Below are positions 25,314-35,362 of a stretch of 64,000 bases of DNA, piece after piece. Source of the DNA: Nitrospirillum amazonense (GTDB lineage: Bacteria > Pseudomonadota > Alphaproteobacteria > Azospirillales > Azospirillaceae). Below the pieces are notes generated by a model that ran no database searches, was not told the DNA's origin, and was given only the letters and a program-made list of their open reading frames with translations. Each line of letters opens with the position of its first letter. Position 1 is the first letter of the stretch. The position numbers were made by a program, and so were the translations under genes. The stretch covers positions 62,001 through 126,000 of the forward strand of contig NZ_VITN01000001.1 in assembly GCF_007828045.1 (NCBI RefSeq). Direction: 5' to 3'.

Positions 25314-27697
25314 TCATTCAACCCGCAGGGCGGTGGCCACGGCGGCGCGCGCCGCCGACAGCGCGGGGGCCAACGCCGCCAGTACCGCGACCAGGAGGGC
25401 CACCCCCAGGCCGGCGGCGCCCCCCCAGAGGCAGGCCTGGTAGTCGAAGGGGTAGCGGATGATGCTCTGGCCGAAGCGGGCCACCACCGGGCGGCTGATG
25501 AGCGGCGCCAATGCCGAGGCGACGCCCCAGCCCAGGACGGCGATCACCACCGCCTCATAGATGAACAGGCGCACCAGGGTGGCGCCACCACCGCCCATGG
25601 CCTTCATCACCCCGACCTCGCGCGTCCGCTCCGCCACGCTGACGCCGACGCAGGCCGCCAGGCCCAGCACGCCGGTAGCCAAGGCCAGGACGGAGATCGC
25701 CATGAGGATGAGGGTGATGAAGTCCAGATGACCGTCGATGATCGCCCTCAGCATACCGGCCGTCTCCGCCTCCCCCACCTGGATGCCGGCGGCGGTCAGG
25801 CCGTCCTGCAACTCCTGGGCGACCCGGCGCTGGTCCGCGCCCGGGGCCAGGGCCAGGTAGACCAGGTCGGCGTCCGCGGGAGAGGGGCGCAGGGCGTCCA
25901 TCACCGCCGCGGGGGCGTAGACGCGGCCCGGTCCGAATTCCCGCACCACGCCGACGATGGTGACCGGTGCGACCCGGTCCCCGGCACTCAATCGATAAGC
26001 GCCGCCCAACCGGAGGGCCGGGACGTCGGCGAGCAGCTTCTGCGTCACGACCACACCATTGGGTGTGCCAGCCAGAGAGTTCCCGGCCAGCCACCGCCCG
26101 GCCAGCAGGTCGGGGCGCAGCAGACGGGTGTCCGCCGGCGGCGCCACCACCGGAATGGCGTTGCCCAGGCGCATCCCGTCGGCGCCCAGCGGTATAGCGG
26201 CCGCCGCCCGCCAGTACTCCGCCAGGCGGACCTCCGCCCGGCCGGCCAGCAGGGGTCGCAGGCGGTCCACCGGATAAGGCTGGCGCAACGCCAATTGCAC
26301 ATCATAGGGCTTGGTCCGCGCCACCGCCGCCGCCGTGCCTTGCATGGAGGCGCGGACGTTCAGGGCCGTCAGGAAAAAGGCCAGGCCGATGGCCAACACC
26401 AGGGCGCTGAGCACGGCCGGGCGGGGCCGTCGCAGCACGGCCCCCAACGCCAGGCGGGGCAGCAGGGGCAGGATCACGGCACGGCCAAGCATGCCCACGC
26501 CCGCGCCGCCGCCCTGCCCATCGGCCCGCATCAGGGCCAAGCGCACGGGCAAGCGCACCGTCCGCCCGACCCGCCAGGTGGCAACCGCCAGGGGCGTGCC
26601 CGCACCGAAAGCCAGGATGACAGCCGCCACCCATAGGGGTGGCCGGGGCGTCAACAGGTCGAAATTATTGCCGGCGGCCAGGAAGCGTGCCATGACCGTG
26701 CCCATGGCCATGGCGGGCCAGAGGCTGGCCAGGGCCGCCGCCAGGCCCAAGGCGCCCGTGGCCAGCAGATAGTCGCGCAGCACCTGCCCAGGCCGGGCCC
26801 CCAGGGCCCGCATCACCCCCACCACCCGCCGTTCCCGCGTCATCATCCCATCGATCAGGTTGACCACCAGCACCATGCCCATGACCAGGGTGGTCAGGGC
26901 CAAGCCGGCCATCAGCACCAGCAGCGCGTCCAGCTGGTTCTGGTGGCCGTAGACCGGAACGTCCTGGATATCCAGGCGCCGCACGGCCACGCCCGCCGCC
27001 GCCAGCGTGGACTCCACCGCCGGGGCCAGCGCGCCGGCGCTTTCCGGGCCGTTGGACGCGCGCGTGGTCAGCAGCAGGCGGGTGCCATCCAGCGTCTGGC
27101 CCCAGGCGGCCAGGGTGGCACGGGTGACATAGCCGTAAAGCACCATTTCCATGCGCGAGGGATGCTGGCCGGGATCGAAGACATAGCCGCTGAAGGTCGC
27201 GCTGGCGGTTGCGCCATTGGCGAAACGCAGCGGCAGCGCGGCACCCGGCCCGCCCTCCATGAAATAACGTCCATCGCGTTCCAGCAGCAGGCTGCCGGTG
27301 GGGGGCGGCCAGGCCTCCTGGGGCAGGCCGGTATCGGGGGCGAAGGTGGCCACGCGCAGGTCGCGGAAGTCGTCCACCACCGACAGTTCCAGGGGCCACC
27401 AGCGGCCCGGCCGGGTTTGCACCCGGGCCATCACCAATGGGCGTTCCTCCACCGCCGCGACGCCGGGCAGGGCCGCCAGCCGGCGCAGCGCCTCCGGCGG
27501 CACGGCATCGGTGCGCAGCACCAGGTTGGGCGGGTTGGTGCGGCGATAGCCGGCGTCCAGGTCCGTGCGCAGTAGGGAATAGGCGGCCACCACCGCGCCG
27601 GCGACGAACAGGCCGATGGTGAGGCCGACGAAAGCCATCAGGGTGCGGCCCCAGCGCACGCCGAAGTCGCGCGCCACCTTCTTCAGCCGAACGGAGA

Positions 27698-27701
<4 letters not shown>
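25314..27701 (-). CDS. ABC transporter permease, FtsX/MacB type with duplicated FtsX domains
   Basis: 795 residues. There is an N-terminal TM (TLMAFVGLTIGLFVAGAVVA), then a large periplasmic MacB-like core domain (residues about 45-260), and two sets of FtsX-type TM segments: ALTTLVMGMVLVVNLIDGMM with RERRVVGVMRALGARPGQVL in the first half, and LALATGVLGLAACVGVSVAE with RTREVGVMKAMGGGGATLVR in the second. Such proteins pair with an ATPase to expel or extract lipids, lipoproteins or peptides rather than to import solutes. The ATG overlaps the ATPase stop (ATGA), so the two form one transporter. An intrinsic terminator closes the operon. Confidence 0.92.
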
Positions 27702-28396
<695 letters not shown>

Positions 28397-28466
28397 TAGC
28401 GCCCCCCTTTCTGGTTGAAGAGGGGACAGCATGGCGGGGCCGTGTCGGGCGCCTTTGCCGCGATTG

Positions 28467-29777
28467 TCAGGAAAGTGTGGGGAAAACCAGCGTGGCGGTG
28501 GTGCCCACATCCACCGTGCTGTCCAGCGTCAGCCGGCCGCCCTGCGCCACCACCAGGCTGCGGGCGATGCCGAGGCCCAAGCCAGCACCGCCGGTGCGCC
28601 AGCTCCGGTGGCGATCAACACGAAAGAAGCGGTCGAAGACGTGGGGCAGGTCGGCCGCCGGGATGCCCCGGCCGTTGTCGGCCACCGTCACGCGCCAGTC
28701 CACGTCATCAGCGCGCAGGCTGAGGGTGATGCGCGCGTCCGGCCGGCCCTGGGTGGCCGCCACCGCGTTGTCCACGAGGTTGCCCAGGGCCTGGAACAGG
28801 CGTTCGGCGTCGATGTGAACGGCGCGGTCCGCGTCCACGCTCACCGACACCCCGATGCCGGCGCCCTCGATACGGGATGAGAGCCGGGCGAAGGCTTGGC
28901 GCCCCCAGTCGGCCAGCGCCACCGCTTCCCGTACCAAGGGAACAGGCCCTTCCTCCACCCGTGCCGCCTCCAGGATGTCGCCGATCAGGCGATCCATCAG
29001 CGCGATCTCCGCATCCATCTGCGCCAGGTGCGGGGCCGCCTGTTCCGGCCGGCGGGCGATGGTCTCCTCCAGCGCCCGCAGCCGGCCCAGGGGGGAGCGC
29101 AGTTCGTGCGACACGTCGGCCAGCAGCCGGCGCTGCCGCGTTTCGGCATCGCGCAAGGCGAGCGACATGTCGTTGAAGGATTGGACCAGGCCCGCCAGTT
29201 CGCGCTGGCGCGGCGGGGCCAGCGTCTCCCCGAAGTGCCCGCCGGCCACGCGCGCGGCCAGGGTGGAGAGACGGCGGAAGGCCCCCGTCAGGTCGCGCAC
29301 CGGCGGCCAGACCAGCAAGGCGGCCAACCCGACGAACACCAGCACGACGGGCACGAACTCCACATGGAAGGGGATCGCCGGCTGGCCGGCGCGGCTCAGC
29401 ACCAGGGTGCCGCCGCCGGGCAGCGGCGCGGCGCCCACCAGCACCTCCAGATCCTGGTGCCCCGCGCCGACCAACCCGGTATCCAAGGGCGGGCGGTCAG
29501 GTCGGCTGTCACCCACAACATGGCCATCGGCCGCCAGCCAGGTCAGGCGCAGCCGGCGGTGCGCCGCCCCCCAGGCCTGGACGACGGTCGCCGGATCCTG
29601 GCCCTCGGGCCAGTGGCTGGCCTGCCAGCGCGCCTCTTCCTGCAGATCGCGCTGCCAGTCGCCATAGAGGAAGCGCGCCTGGAAATGGAAGGACAGCGTC
29701 ACCAGGATGCCCAGGCAGACGGCGACCAGCAGCAGCGCCCGCCAGAACATCAGGCGGAACAGGCCCGGCCCCCTCAT
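28467..29777 (-). CDS. Sensor histidine kinase, two TM, HAMP
   Basis: 436 residues from ATG 29777. TM1 is about residues 13-32 (ALLLVAVCLGILVTLSF); a periplasmic sensor of about 105 residues has no recognised fold; TM2 is about 140-160 (VPVVLVFVGLAALLVW). A HAMP linker follows, then the phosphoacceptor in LLADVSHELRSPLGRL (His224). The ATPase has its N box in ALGNLVDNAVAATQG, G1 in VADNGRGIP, the F box near HVFDRFFRVD and G2 in GAGLGLGIARSLV. It is a class I EnvZ/CpxA-type kinase. The start overlaps the response-regulator stop (ATGA). It probably phosphorylates that regulator. Confidence 0.93.
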   Translation of the reverse strand: MRGPGLFRLMFWRALLLVAVCLGILVTLSFHFQARFLYGDWQRDLQEEARWQASHWPEGQDPATVVQAWGAAHRRLRLTWLAADGHVVGDSRPDRPPLDTGLVGAGHQDLEVLVGAAPLPGGGTLVLSRAGQPAIPFHVEFVPVVLVFVGLAALLVWPPVRDLTGAFRRLSTLAARVAGGHFGETLAPPRQRELAGLVQSFNDMSLALRDAETRQRRLLADVSHELRSPLGRLRALEETIARRPEQAAPHLAQMDAEIALMDRLIGDILEAARVEEGPVPLVREAVALADWGRQAFARLSSRIEGAGIGVSVSVDADRAVHIDAERLFQALGNLVDNAVAATQGRPDARITLSLRADDVDWRVTVADNGRGIPAADLPHVFDRFFRVDRHRSWRTGGAGLGLGIARSLVVAQGGRLTLDSTVDVGTTATLVFPTLS

Positions 29778-30484
29778 GACAGGTGGAACCGGTAGCCCAC
29801 GCCCCACACCGTGCGGATGAAGGTGGGGGTCTTGGGGTCGTCACCGATCTTGCGGCGCAGGTTGCTGATGTGGGTGTCGACCGCGCGGTCGAAGGCGTCC
29901 GTCTCCCCACCCCGCACGCATTCCAGCAGCATGTCGCGGCTGAACACCCGCCCCGGCTCCGCCGCCAGTCGGGCCAGCAGGTCGAATTCCGTGCGCGTCA
30001 GATCCAGGGCCTGGCCGTGCAGGCTGGCGGTGCGGCTGCCGGCGTCGATGCGGAAGGGACCGGCGTGGTGGATGGCGGGCGGGGCCGCCGCCGGGCCGGC
30101 GCGGACGCAGCGCCGCAGCACCGCCTTGGCCCGCGCCTCCAGCTCCCACAGGCTGTAGGGCTTGGGCAGGTAGTCGTCGGCGCCCAGGTCCAGGCCGCGG
30201 ATTCGGTCGGCCTCCTGCCCCCGGGCGGTGACCATGATGATGCCGATGTCGTGGTCGCGGCGGATGCGACGGCAGAGGGACAAGCCATCCTCCCCTGGCA
30301 GCATGATGTCCAGCACCGCCAGGTCCACGGCATGCGCCCGCAAATGCGCGTCAGCCGCCGCCGCGTCCGCGGCCCAGGCGACCTGGAATCCGCTGTCGGC
30401 CAAATGGCGCACCACAAGGGGCGCCAACCGGTCGTCGTCTTCCACCAGCAGGATGCGGGCGCCGTCGGGCGGGGGCGGGATCAT
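29774..30484 (-). CDS. OmpR/PhoB-family response regulator
   Basis: 236 residues. The receiver domain is at 10-122 with acidic residues in LLVEDDDRL, phosphoacceptor Asp59 in LAVLDIMLPGEDG, and Lys in YLPKPYSLWEL. The C-terminal winged helix is at about 140-236 (LTRTEFDLLARLAAEPGRVF, then DRAVDTHISNLRRKIGDDPK and the wing TVWGVGYRFHL). It is the first gene of the unit regulator > kinase > ABC ATPase > ABC permease and likely activates this operon in response to an envelope signal. It is divergent from sodC, which it might also control. Confidence 0.95.
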   Translation of the reverse strand: MIPPPPDGARILLVEDDDRLAPLVVRHLADSGFQVAWAADAAAADAHLRAHAVDLAVLDIMLPGEDGLSLCRRIRRDHDIGIIMVTARGQEADRIRGLDLGADDYLPKPYSLWELEARAKAVLRRCVRAGPAAAPPAIHHAGPFRIDAGSRTASLHGQALDLTRTEFDLLARLAAEPGRVFSRDMLLECVRGGETDAFDRAVDTHISNLRRKIGDDPKTPTFIRTVWGVGYRFHLS

Positions 30485-30576
30485 GAGGGCGGCACCCTTG
30501 AATGCGATGTCTGCACGCCCGACGATAGCGTGAAACGTCGGCCCCGCGACATAGTCGCAATCTTACGGCCTAAGCA

Positions 30577-30594
30577 GCCTGCCTGCTGGCAGGC
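30577..30594. repeat. Inverted repeat in the regulator-sodC divergent region
   Basis: GCCTGCC-TGCT-GGCAGGC is a perfect 7-bp inverted repeat lying between the two divergent genes, about 100 bp from each start. It could be an operator, though no T-run follows it. Confidence 0.4.
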
Positions 30595-30692
30595 CCCGGC
30601 CTTCTCCCCTATCATTCAGCGTGTTAACCAAACCTGCCCATAAGCCCGCGCCCGCTTCGCCGGGGAACGCCGGGCCCATCTGGAGGGAAAGC

Positions 30693-31244
30693 ATGACGAA
30701 GTCCATTCTGCGCGCCGCCCTGCTGTCGGCCGCGATGGCGGTCGCCACCACCGCCCCGGCCCTGGCCGCCGGCGCCCCGGTCGTCACCACCGTCCACCTG
30801 ATCACCGCCACCGGCGTGGGGGCCGCCATCGGCACCATCACCGCAACCGAGGGCAGCGGCGGCCTGGTGCTGACGCCCAAGCTGACCGGCCTGCCGCCGG
30901 GTGTGCACGGCTTCCACCTGCACGCGAACGCCTCGTGCCAGCCGGGGGAAAAGGATGGCAAGCCCGGCGCCGGCCTCGGCGCCGGCGGCCACTTCGACCC
31001 CGCCGGCACCGGCAAGCACCTGGGGCCCACGGCCGACGGCCACAAGGGCGACCTGCCGCCGCTGACGATCGCGGCCGATGGCAGCAGCGCCCCCGAACCG
31101 CTGACGGTGCCGCACCTGACGCTGTCCGACCTGGCCGGCCACGCCTTCGTGATCCATGCCGGCGGCGACAACTTCTCCGACACGCCGGAGCCGCTGGGCG
31201 GCGGCGGCGGCCGCATCGCCTGCGGCGTGGTGGGCGAGAAGTAA
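30693..31244 (+). CDS. sodC: Periplasmic Cu-Zn superoxide dismutase
   Basis: 183 residues with a signal peptide (SILRAALLSAAMAVATTAPA, cleavage near ALA-AGAPV). Metal ligands are visible: the two His of VHGFHLHANASC, His of GAGGHFDPAGTGKHLGPTA and of ADGHKGDLP, Asp in that zinc loop, and the last copper His in HAFVIHAGGDN. Cys in HANASCQPGE and in GRIACGVVGE form the conserved disulfide. The enzyme removes superoxide in the periplasm. ATG 30693 follows TGGAGGG; an earlier in-frame start would add a non-signal extension. A strong terminator follows, so it is monocistronic. Confidence 0.95.
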   Translation: MTKSILRAALLSAAMAVATTAPALAAGAPVVTTVHLITATGVGAAIGTITATEGSGGLVLTPKLTGLPPGVHGFHLHANASCQPGEKDGKPGAGLGAGGHFDPAGTGKHLGPTADGHKGDLPPLTIAADGSSAPEPLTVPHLTLSDLAGHAFVIHAGGDNFSDTPEPLGGGGGRIACGVVGEK

Positions 31245-31268
31245 GGTCCACCCCGCCACAGATGAGCA

Positions 31269-31306
31269 AAGCCCCAGCGGAACCCTCTGCTGGGGCTTAA
31301 TTTTTT
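31269..31306 (+). terminator. Rho-independent terminator after sodC
   Basis: AAGCCCCAGC (31269-31278) and GCTGGGGCTT (31289-31298) form a 10-bp stem with a 10-base loop, followed by AATTTTTT. Confidence 0.9.
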
Positions 31307-31516
31307 GCAGTTCGCCTAAATTTTAATCTGCGTAACAAATCCTGACGCGCCCCTTGTGGGGCCTCTTCCGCCCCGCCTATAGTAGTAGGCATAAAGGCAG
31401 GCCGGGTGCGGCCGGGCCGGTAATGAAACCGGGAGGGTGCTGGCGGGGGATCGGGGCCGCAAGGCCTGGCCATGTCCCCGATAGGATCGGCACCACCCGG
31501 AAAACGCGGGGGCGTT

Positions 31517-32755
31517 ATGGGTGACGAGGCGGAGGCCGGCGGCAGCCGACCGGAGGCGGAGGATCAGGCGCGCGGCCTGAACGCGGCGGCGGTCCGGGCC
31601 ATGGCGGCGGGCCAACCGGCGCGGGCTGTGGCGCTGCTGGAGGAGGCGCTGTCCTTCCTTCCCAGCCAAGTGCCGCTGTGGCTGAACCTGGCCGGCGCCC
31701 AGCGCGCGCTGGGCCAGCCCCAGGTCGCCTTGTCGGCACTGGACCGGGCGCTGGCGCTGGACGCCCGGAACTTCATGGCCCTGCTGATGCGCGCCTCGCT
31801 GCTGGACAGTATGGGCCAGCCGCGCCAGGCGGGGGCGGCCTACGGCACCGCCCTGCAGTTGGCGCCGCCGGACGCGGTGCTGGACGTCGCCACGGCCCGG
31901 GCCGTGGCCCGCGCGCGGGAACGCCATGCGGAGTACCTCGCCGACCTCGACGGCTTCCTGAAAGGGGAGATCGACGGCGATCTGCGCCGCTGCGCCAGCG
32001 GGGAGGCGCGGCGCATGGCCCGTTTCGTCGACATGGCGCTAGGGCGCACCAAACCCTATCACCAGCAGCCGGCGCAGTTCTTCTACCCGGGCCTACCGGC
32101 CATCGAATTTTTCGACCGCGAGGAATTCCCCTGGCTGGCGGAACTGGAGGCCGGGACCGACGCCGTGCGCGCGGAACTGGCCGCCGTCCTGCGGGACGGG
32201 GACGATCCCCAGCGGTTCGTGCCCTACATCGCCTATCCCGAGGGCCTGCCCCTGGACCAGTGGGCGGAGCTGAACCATTCCCCGCGGTGGAGCGCCTTTC
32301 ACTTCATGCATTACGGCCGGCCGCACGCGGAGAATCGCGCCCGCTGCCCTAGGACCGCCGCCCTGCTGGACGCCATGCCCCAGCCCCAGGTGCCGGGCAA
32401 GTCGCCCGCCGCCATGTATTCGGTGCTGAAGCCGCGCACCCGCATTCCCGCCCACACCGGCGTATCCAACACCCGGCTGGTGGTGCATCTGCCCCTGGTG
32501 GTCCCACCCGGCTGCGGCTTCCGGGTCGGCAACGAGGTGCGGGAGTGGAAGGTGGGCGAGGCCTGGGCGTTCGACGACACCATCGAGCATGAGGCATGGA
32601 ACGACAGTGACCAGACCCGCGTCATCCTGCTGTTCGACATCTGGCACCCGCACCTGAGCGCGGCCGAGCGCGAGATGATCACCCGGGTCATGACCGGCAT
32701 CGACCGTTTCAATGGCGACGGGCCCGCCCAGACCGATGAGGGAAGCGGCCTTTAG
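31517..32755 (+). CDS. TPR-aspartyl/asparaginyl beta-hydroxylase fusion (2-oxoglutarate/Fe dioxygenase)
   Basis: 412 residues. The N-terminal third has TPR repeats (AMAAGQPARAVALLEEALSF, LWLNLAGAQRALGQPQVALS). The C-terminal part has the AspH fold: VPGKSPAAMYSVLKPRTRIP, then iron ligand His in IPAHTGVSNTRLVVHLPLVV, GCGFRVGNEVREWKVGEAWA, and the second iron His in FDDTIEHEAWNDSDQTRVI with the 2-oxoglutarate Arg. Family members hydroxylate Asp/Asn in proteins or lipid A acyl chains (LpxO). TPR-fused forms are common in proteobacteria with unknown substrates. ATG 31517 has GGGGGC upstream; an ATG at 31472 is in frame without one. It stands alone after the sodC terminator. Confidence 0.88.
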   Translation: MGDEAEAGGSRPEAEDQARGLNAAAVRAMAAGQPARAVALLEEALSFLPSQVPLWLNLAGAQRALGQPQVALSALDRALALDARNFMALLMRASLLDSMGQPRQAGAAYGTALQLAPPDAVLDVATARAVARARERHAEYLADLDGFLKGEIDGDLRRCASGEARRMARFVDMALGRTKPYHQQPAQFFYPGLPAIEFFDREEFPWLAELEAGTDAVRAELAAVLRDGDDPQRFVPYIAYPEGLPLDQWAELNHSPRWSAFHFMHYGRPHAENRARCPRTAALLDAMPQPQVPGKSPAAMYSVLKPRTRIPAHTGVSNTRLVVHLPLVVPPGCGFRVGNEVREWKVGEAWAFDDTIEHEAWNDSDQTRVILLFDIWHPHLSAAEREMITRVMTGIDRFNGDGPAQTDEGSGL

Positions 32756-32911
32756 GCAGGCGTCGGCTTGGCCAAGCTATGCCGAAGCATACAGTGAGCA
32801 CGGCCGCGCCTCCGTCCATATGACTGGGCGGTGACCGGTCCCAGCGGGCGCGTCCGGAACGCGTCCCCCTTCCCCCCCTTTCGGACCGGGGCAGGTGGCA
32901 CGCGGACCCTT

Positions 32912-35362
32912 ATGACCTTCTATTCCTCCTCGACCCCAAATCCCACCCCAACCCCCGCGCTGACGGCGGTGCCACGGGACGGAATGCTAGACCCGGACCG
33001 CGCTCTGGGGGGTGCCCTGGATGGCGGCGGCATTCCGCGTCTGGGCCAATTCGGCCGCCGGGGCCTGCTGGGTGCCGCCGTGCTGCTGACCCTGGCCGTG
33101 CTGGCGGTGGCGGGCGCGCAGCTGCACCACGACGCCGACGCGCTGGTTGCCGACCTGCAACGCCAGCTGCTGGCCCGGGCCCTGACCCTAACCCCGGCGC
33201 TGGAACAGGCGCGCACCATCGGTGACGGCGTGGCCACGCGCCTGTCGGGGACGCGGGCGGAACCCGGCAGCATCCAAGGCCTGCCCGCCAACGACGCCGT
33301 GCGCTGTGACGAGCGCCTGCGGCCCGATCCCGCGGCGCTGAACGCCCACCTGATCCTGGCGGCGCCTGACCAGCGCCCGCCCGCCGGCCCCACCGCCTGC
33401 CTTCTGTCCCTGCTGCAGAGCATCAGCCTGCTGGCCAGCGGCACGCCCATCAGTTCGGTCACCGTGATTGGGCCGGACTGGGCGCTGACCTACCCCGATA
33501 TGCCCCGGGGCCTGCGCGACGACATGACCGGCGACCGCTTGATCGCCAGCATCCGTGGCCTGGCGCAACGTGCGCTGAAGACCGGCCAAGGCATGATGAG
33601 CCCGCCCTATCGCAGCATGGTGGCGGGCCGGGGCGTCACCGCCGCCTATCTCACCCGATCCAGCGACCGGCCCGACTTCTTGGCCGTCACCGTCAGCTTG
33701 TCCCTGGAGGGATTGTGGCGGGCGATCGGACCCCTGCCGAATCTTCCCGGCAACGAACTGCTGATCGTCGACACCAAAGGCACCATCGTGTCGCGTGGCG
33801 GCGCCCCGGCGGAGGCCGTGCTGCCGGACCCCAAGACCGGCGACCGTCCCAGCCTGCCCCTGGCCGAGATGCGAAAGGCCCTGGCGGGCGCGGGCCAGCC
33901 GGTGCGCGACGGCGCCTGGCTGACGGCCGCCCTGCCCCTGACCAACCTCGGCTGGTCGCTGGTGGTACGCATGCCCTGGGGGGATTTCCTGTCGGCGCTG
34001 CTCCGCGGCAGCCTGTGGCCCCTCGGCAGCGCGGTCCTGCTGCTGGCCGGCATCTGGCTGGCCTACGGCGCCGCGTCGCGCCGGCTGCTGGCCCCGGCCA
34101 TCCTGCTGGAGCAGCGCCTCCACAAGGCGGTGAGCGAGTTGCGGCTGACCTTCGACAACATGACGGAAGGCTTGTGCCTGCTGGACCGCGAGGGCCGGGT
34201 GAGGGCGGCCAACGCCCGCCTGGCCGCCGTGCTGGACCTGCCTGAGCATCTGACCCGGCCCGGCGCCACCCTGGCCGAGGTCAACGCCCACTTGGCCACC
34301 CTCTACCCCGCCGGCATGCGGTTGTTGACCATGCCCACCCTGCTGGCCCGCCTGGCGGAGGGTGGCGGGCAGTACAGCTTCGACGCGCCCCTGCCCGGTG
34401 GCCGGCGCTGGTATGAGGCCCGCTTCCGGCTGGTCCCCGGCGGCGACATGATCGTGGGCCTGGCCACCGACATCACCGCCCGCAAGCGCGACGAGCTGGC
34501 GCTCACCGCCGCCAAGGAACGCGCGGTGACGACCCTGGCCCAGCTGCAGGAGACGCAGGACCAGCTGGTGGAAAGCGAGAAGATGGCCGCGTCGGGTGGC
34601 CTGGTGGCCGGTGTGGCGCATGAGGTGAACACCCCCATCGGCGTGGGTGTCACCGCCGCCAGCACCCTGGCGGAGCGCACCCGCCTGCTGGCCGGCGCCT
34701 TCGCCGAGCGCACCATGACCAAGGAGATGTTGGACGACTACCTGAAGCGGGCGGCCACCCTGACGTCGCTGATCCAGGAGAATCTGGATCGCGCCACCCG
34801 GCTGGTGCGCAGCTTCAAGCAGGTGGCCATCGACCAGCACGGCGACGCCGAGCATGAGGTGCGGCTGAAGCAGTACTTGGAGGACGCGCTGGTCAACCTG
34901 CGGCCGGAACTGCGGCGCGGCCGGCACACCCTGGCCATTGAGGGGGACGGCGAGATCATCGTGCGGGCCGTGCCCGCCCAGCTGTGGCAGGTGGTCAGCA
35001 ACCTGGTGCTGAACGCCGTAATGCACGCCTTCCCCGACCAGGAGGGCGGCACCGTGCGCGTCACCCTGGCCCGGTCAGGCCCCCGCGCCATCCTGGAGGT
35101 GCGCGACGACGGCATCGGCATGACCGCGGAGGTGCGCCATCGCTGTTTCGAGCCCTTCTACACCACCAAGCGGGGCCAGGGCGGCAGCGGCCTGGGTCTG
35201 TCCATCGCCCATACCCTGGTCACCAGCGGCCTCAACGGCCGCATCACCGTGGACAGCGCGCCCGGCGCCGGCACCACCTTCCGCATCGAAATGCCCCTGA
35301 TCCTGCCTCCCGCCATGTCGGCGGAGACCGCGCCTGAAGCCCTCACCCGGACATCGCCATGA
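32912..35362 (+). CDS. Membrane sensor histidine kinase with PAS domain
   Basis: 816 residues from ATG 32912 (an in-frame GTG at 32831 would add 27 residues that do not look coding). TM1 lies about residues 48-70 (GLLGAAVLLTLAVLAVAGAQ); a large periplasmic region follows with two Cys (VRCDERL, TACLLSL); TM2 is SAVLLLAGIWLAYGA. Then come a PAS domain (LRLTFDNMTEGLCLLDREGR), a coiled coil (TLAQLQETQDQLVESEKMAA), and the phosphoacceptor in GVAHEVNTPIGVGVTAAS (codon at 34619). The ATPase has LVLNAVMHAFPD (N), LEVRDDGIGM (G1) and GGSGLGLSIAHTLV (G2). HEVNTP kinases often work with HD-GYP regulators; its stop overlaps such a gene (ATGA). Confidence 0.92.
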   Translation: MTFYSSSTPNPTPTPALTAVPRDGMLDPDRALGGALDGGGIPRLGQFGRRGLLGAAVLLTLAVLAVAGAQLHHDADALVADLQRQLLARALTLTPALEQARTIGDGVATRLSGTRAEPGSIQGLPANDAVRCDERLRPDPAALNAHLILAAPDQRPPAGPTACLLSLLQSISLLASGTPISSVTVIGPDWALTYPDMPRGLRDDMTGDRLIASIRGLAQRALKTGQGMMSPPYRSMVAGRGVTAAYLTRSSDRPDFLAVTVSLSLEGLWRAIGPLPNLPGNELLIVDTKGTIVSRGGAPAEAVLPDPKTGDRPSLPLAEMRKALAGAGQPVRDGAWLTAALPLTNLGWSLVVRMPWGDFLSALLRGSLWPLGSAVLLLAGIWLAYGAASRRLLAPAILLEQRLHKAVSELRLTFDNMTEGLCLLDREGRVRAANARLAAVLDLPEHLTRPGATLAEVNAHLATLYPAGMRLLTMPTLLARLAEGGGQYSFDAPLPGGRRWYEARFRLVPGGDMIVGLATDITARKRDELALTAAKERAVTTLAQLQETQDQLVESEKMAASGGLVAGVAHEVNTPIGVGVTAASTLAERTRLLAGAFAERTMTKEMLDDYLKRAATLTSLIQENLDRATRLVRSFKQVAIDQHGDAEHEVRLKQYLEDALVNLRPELRRGRHTLAIEGDGEIIVRAVPAQLWQVVSNLVLNAVMHAFPDQEGGTVRVTLARSGPRAILEVRDDGIGMTAEVRHRCFEPFYTTKRGQGGSGLGLSIAHTLVTSGLNGRITVDSAPGAGTTFRIEMPLILPPAMSAETAPEALTRTSP

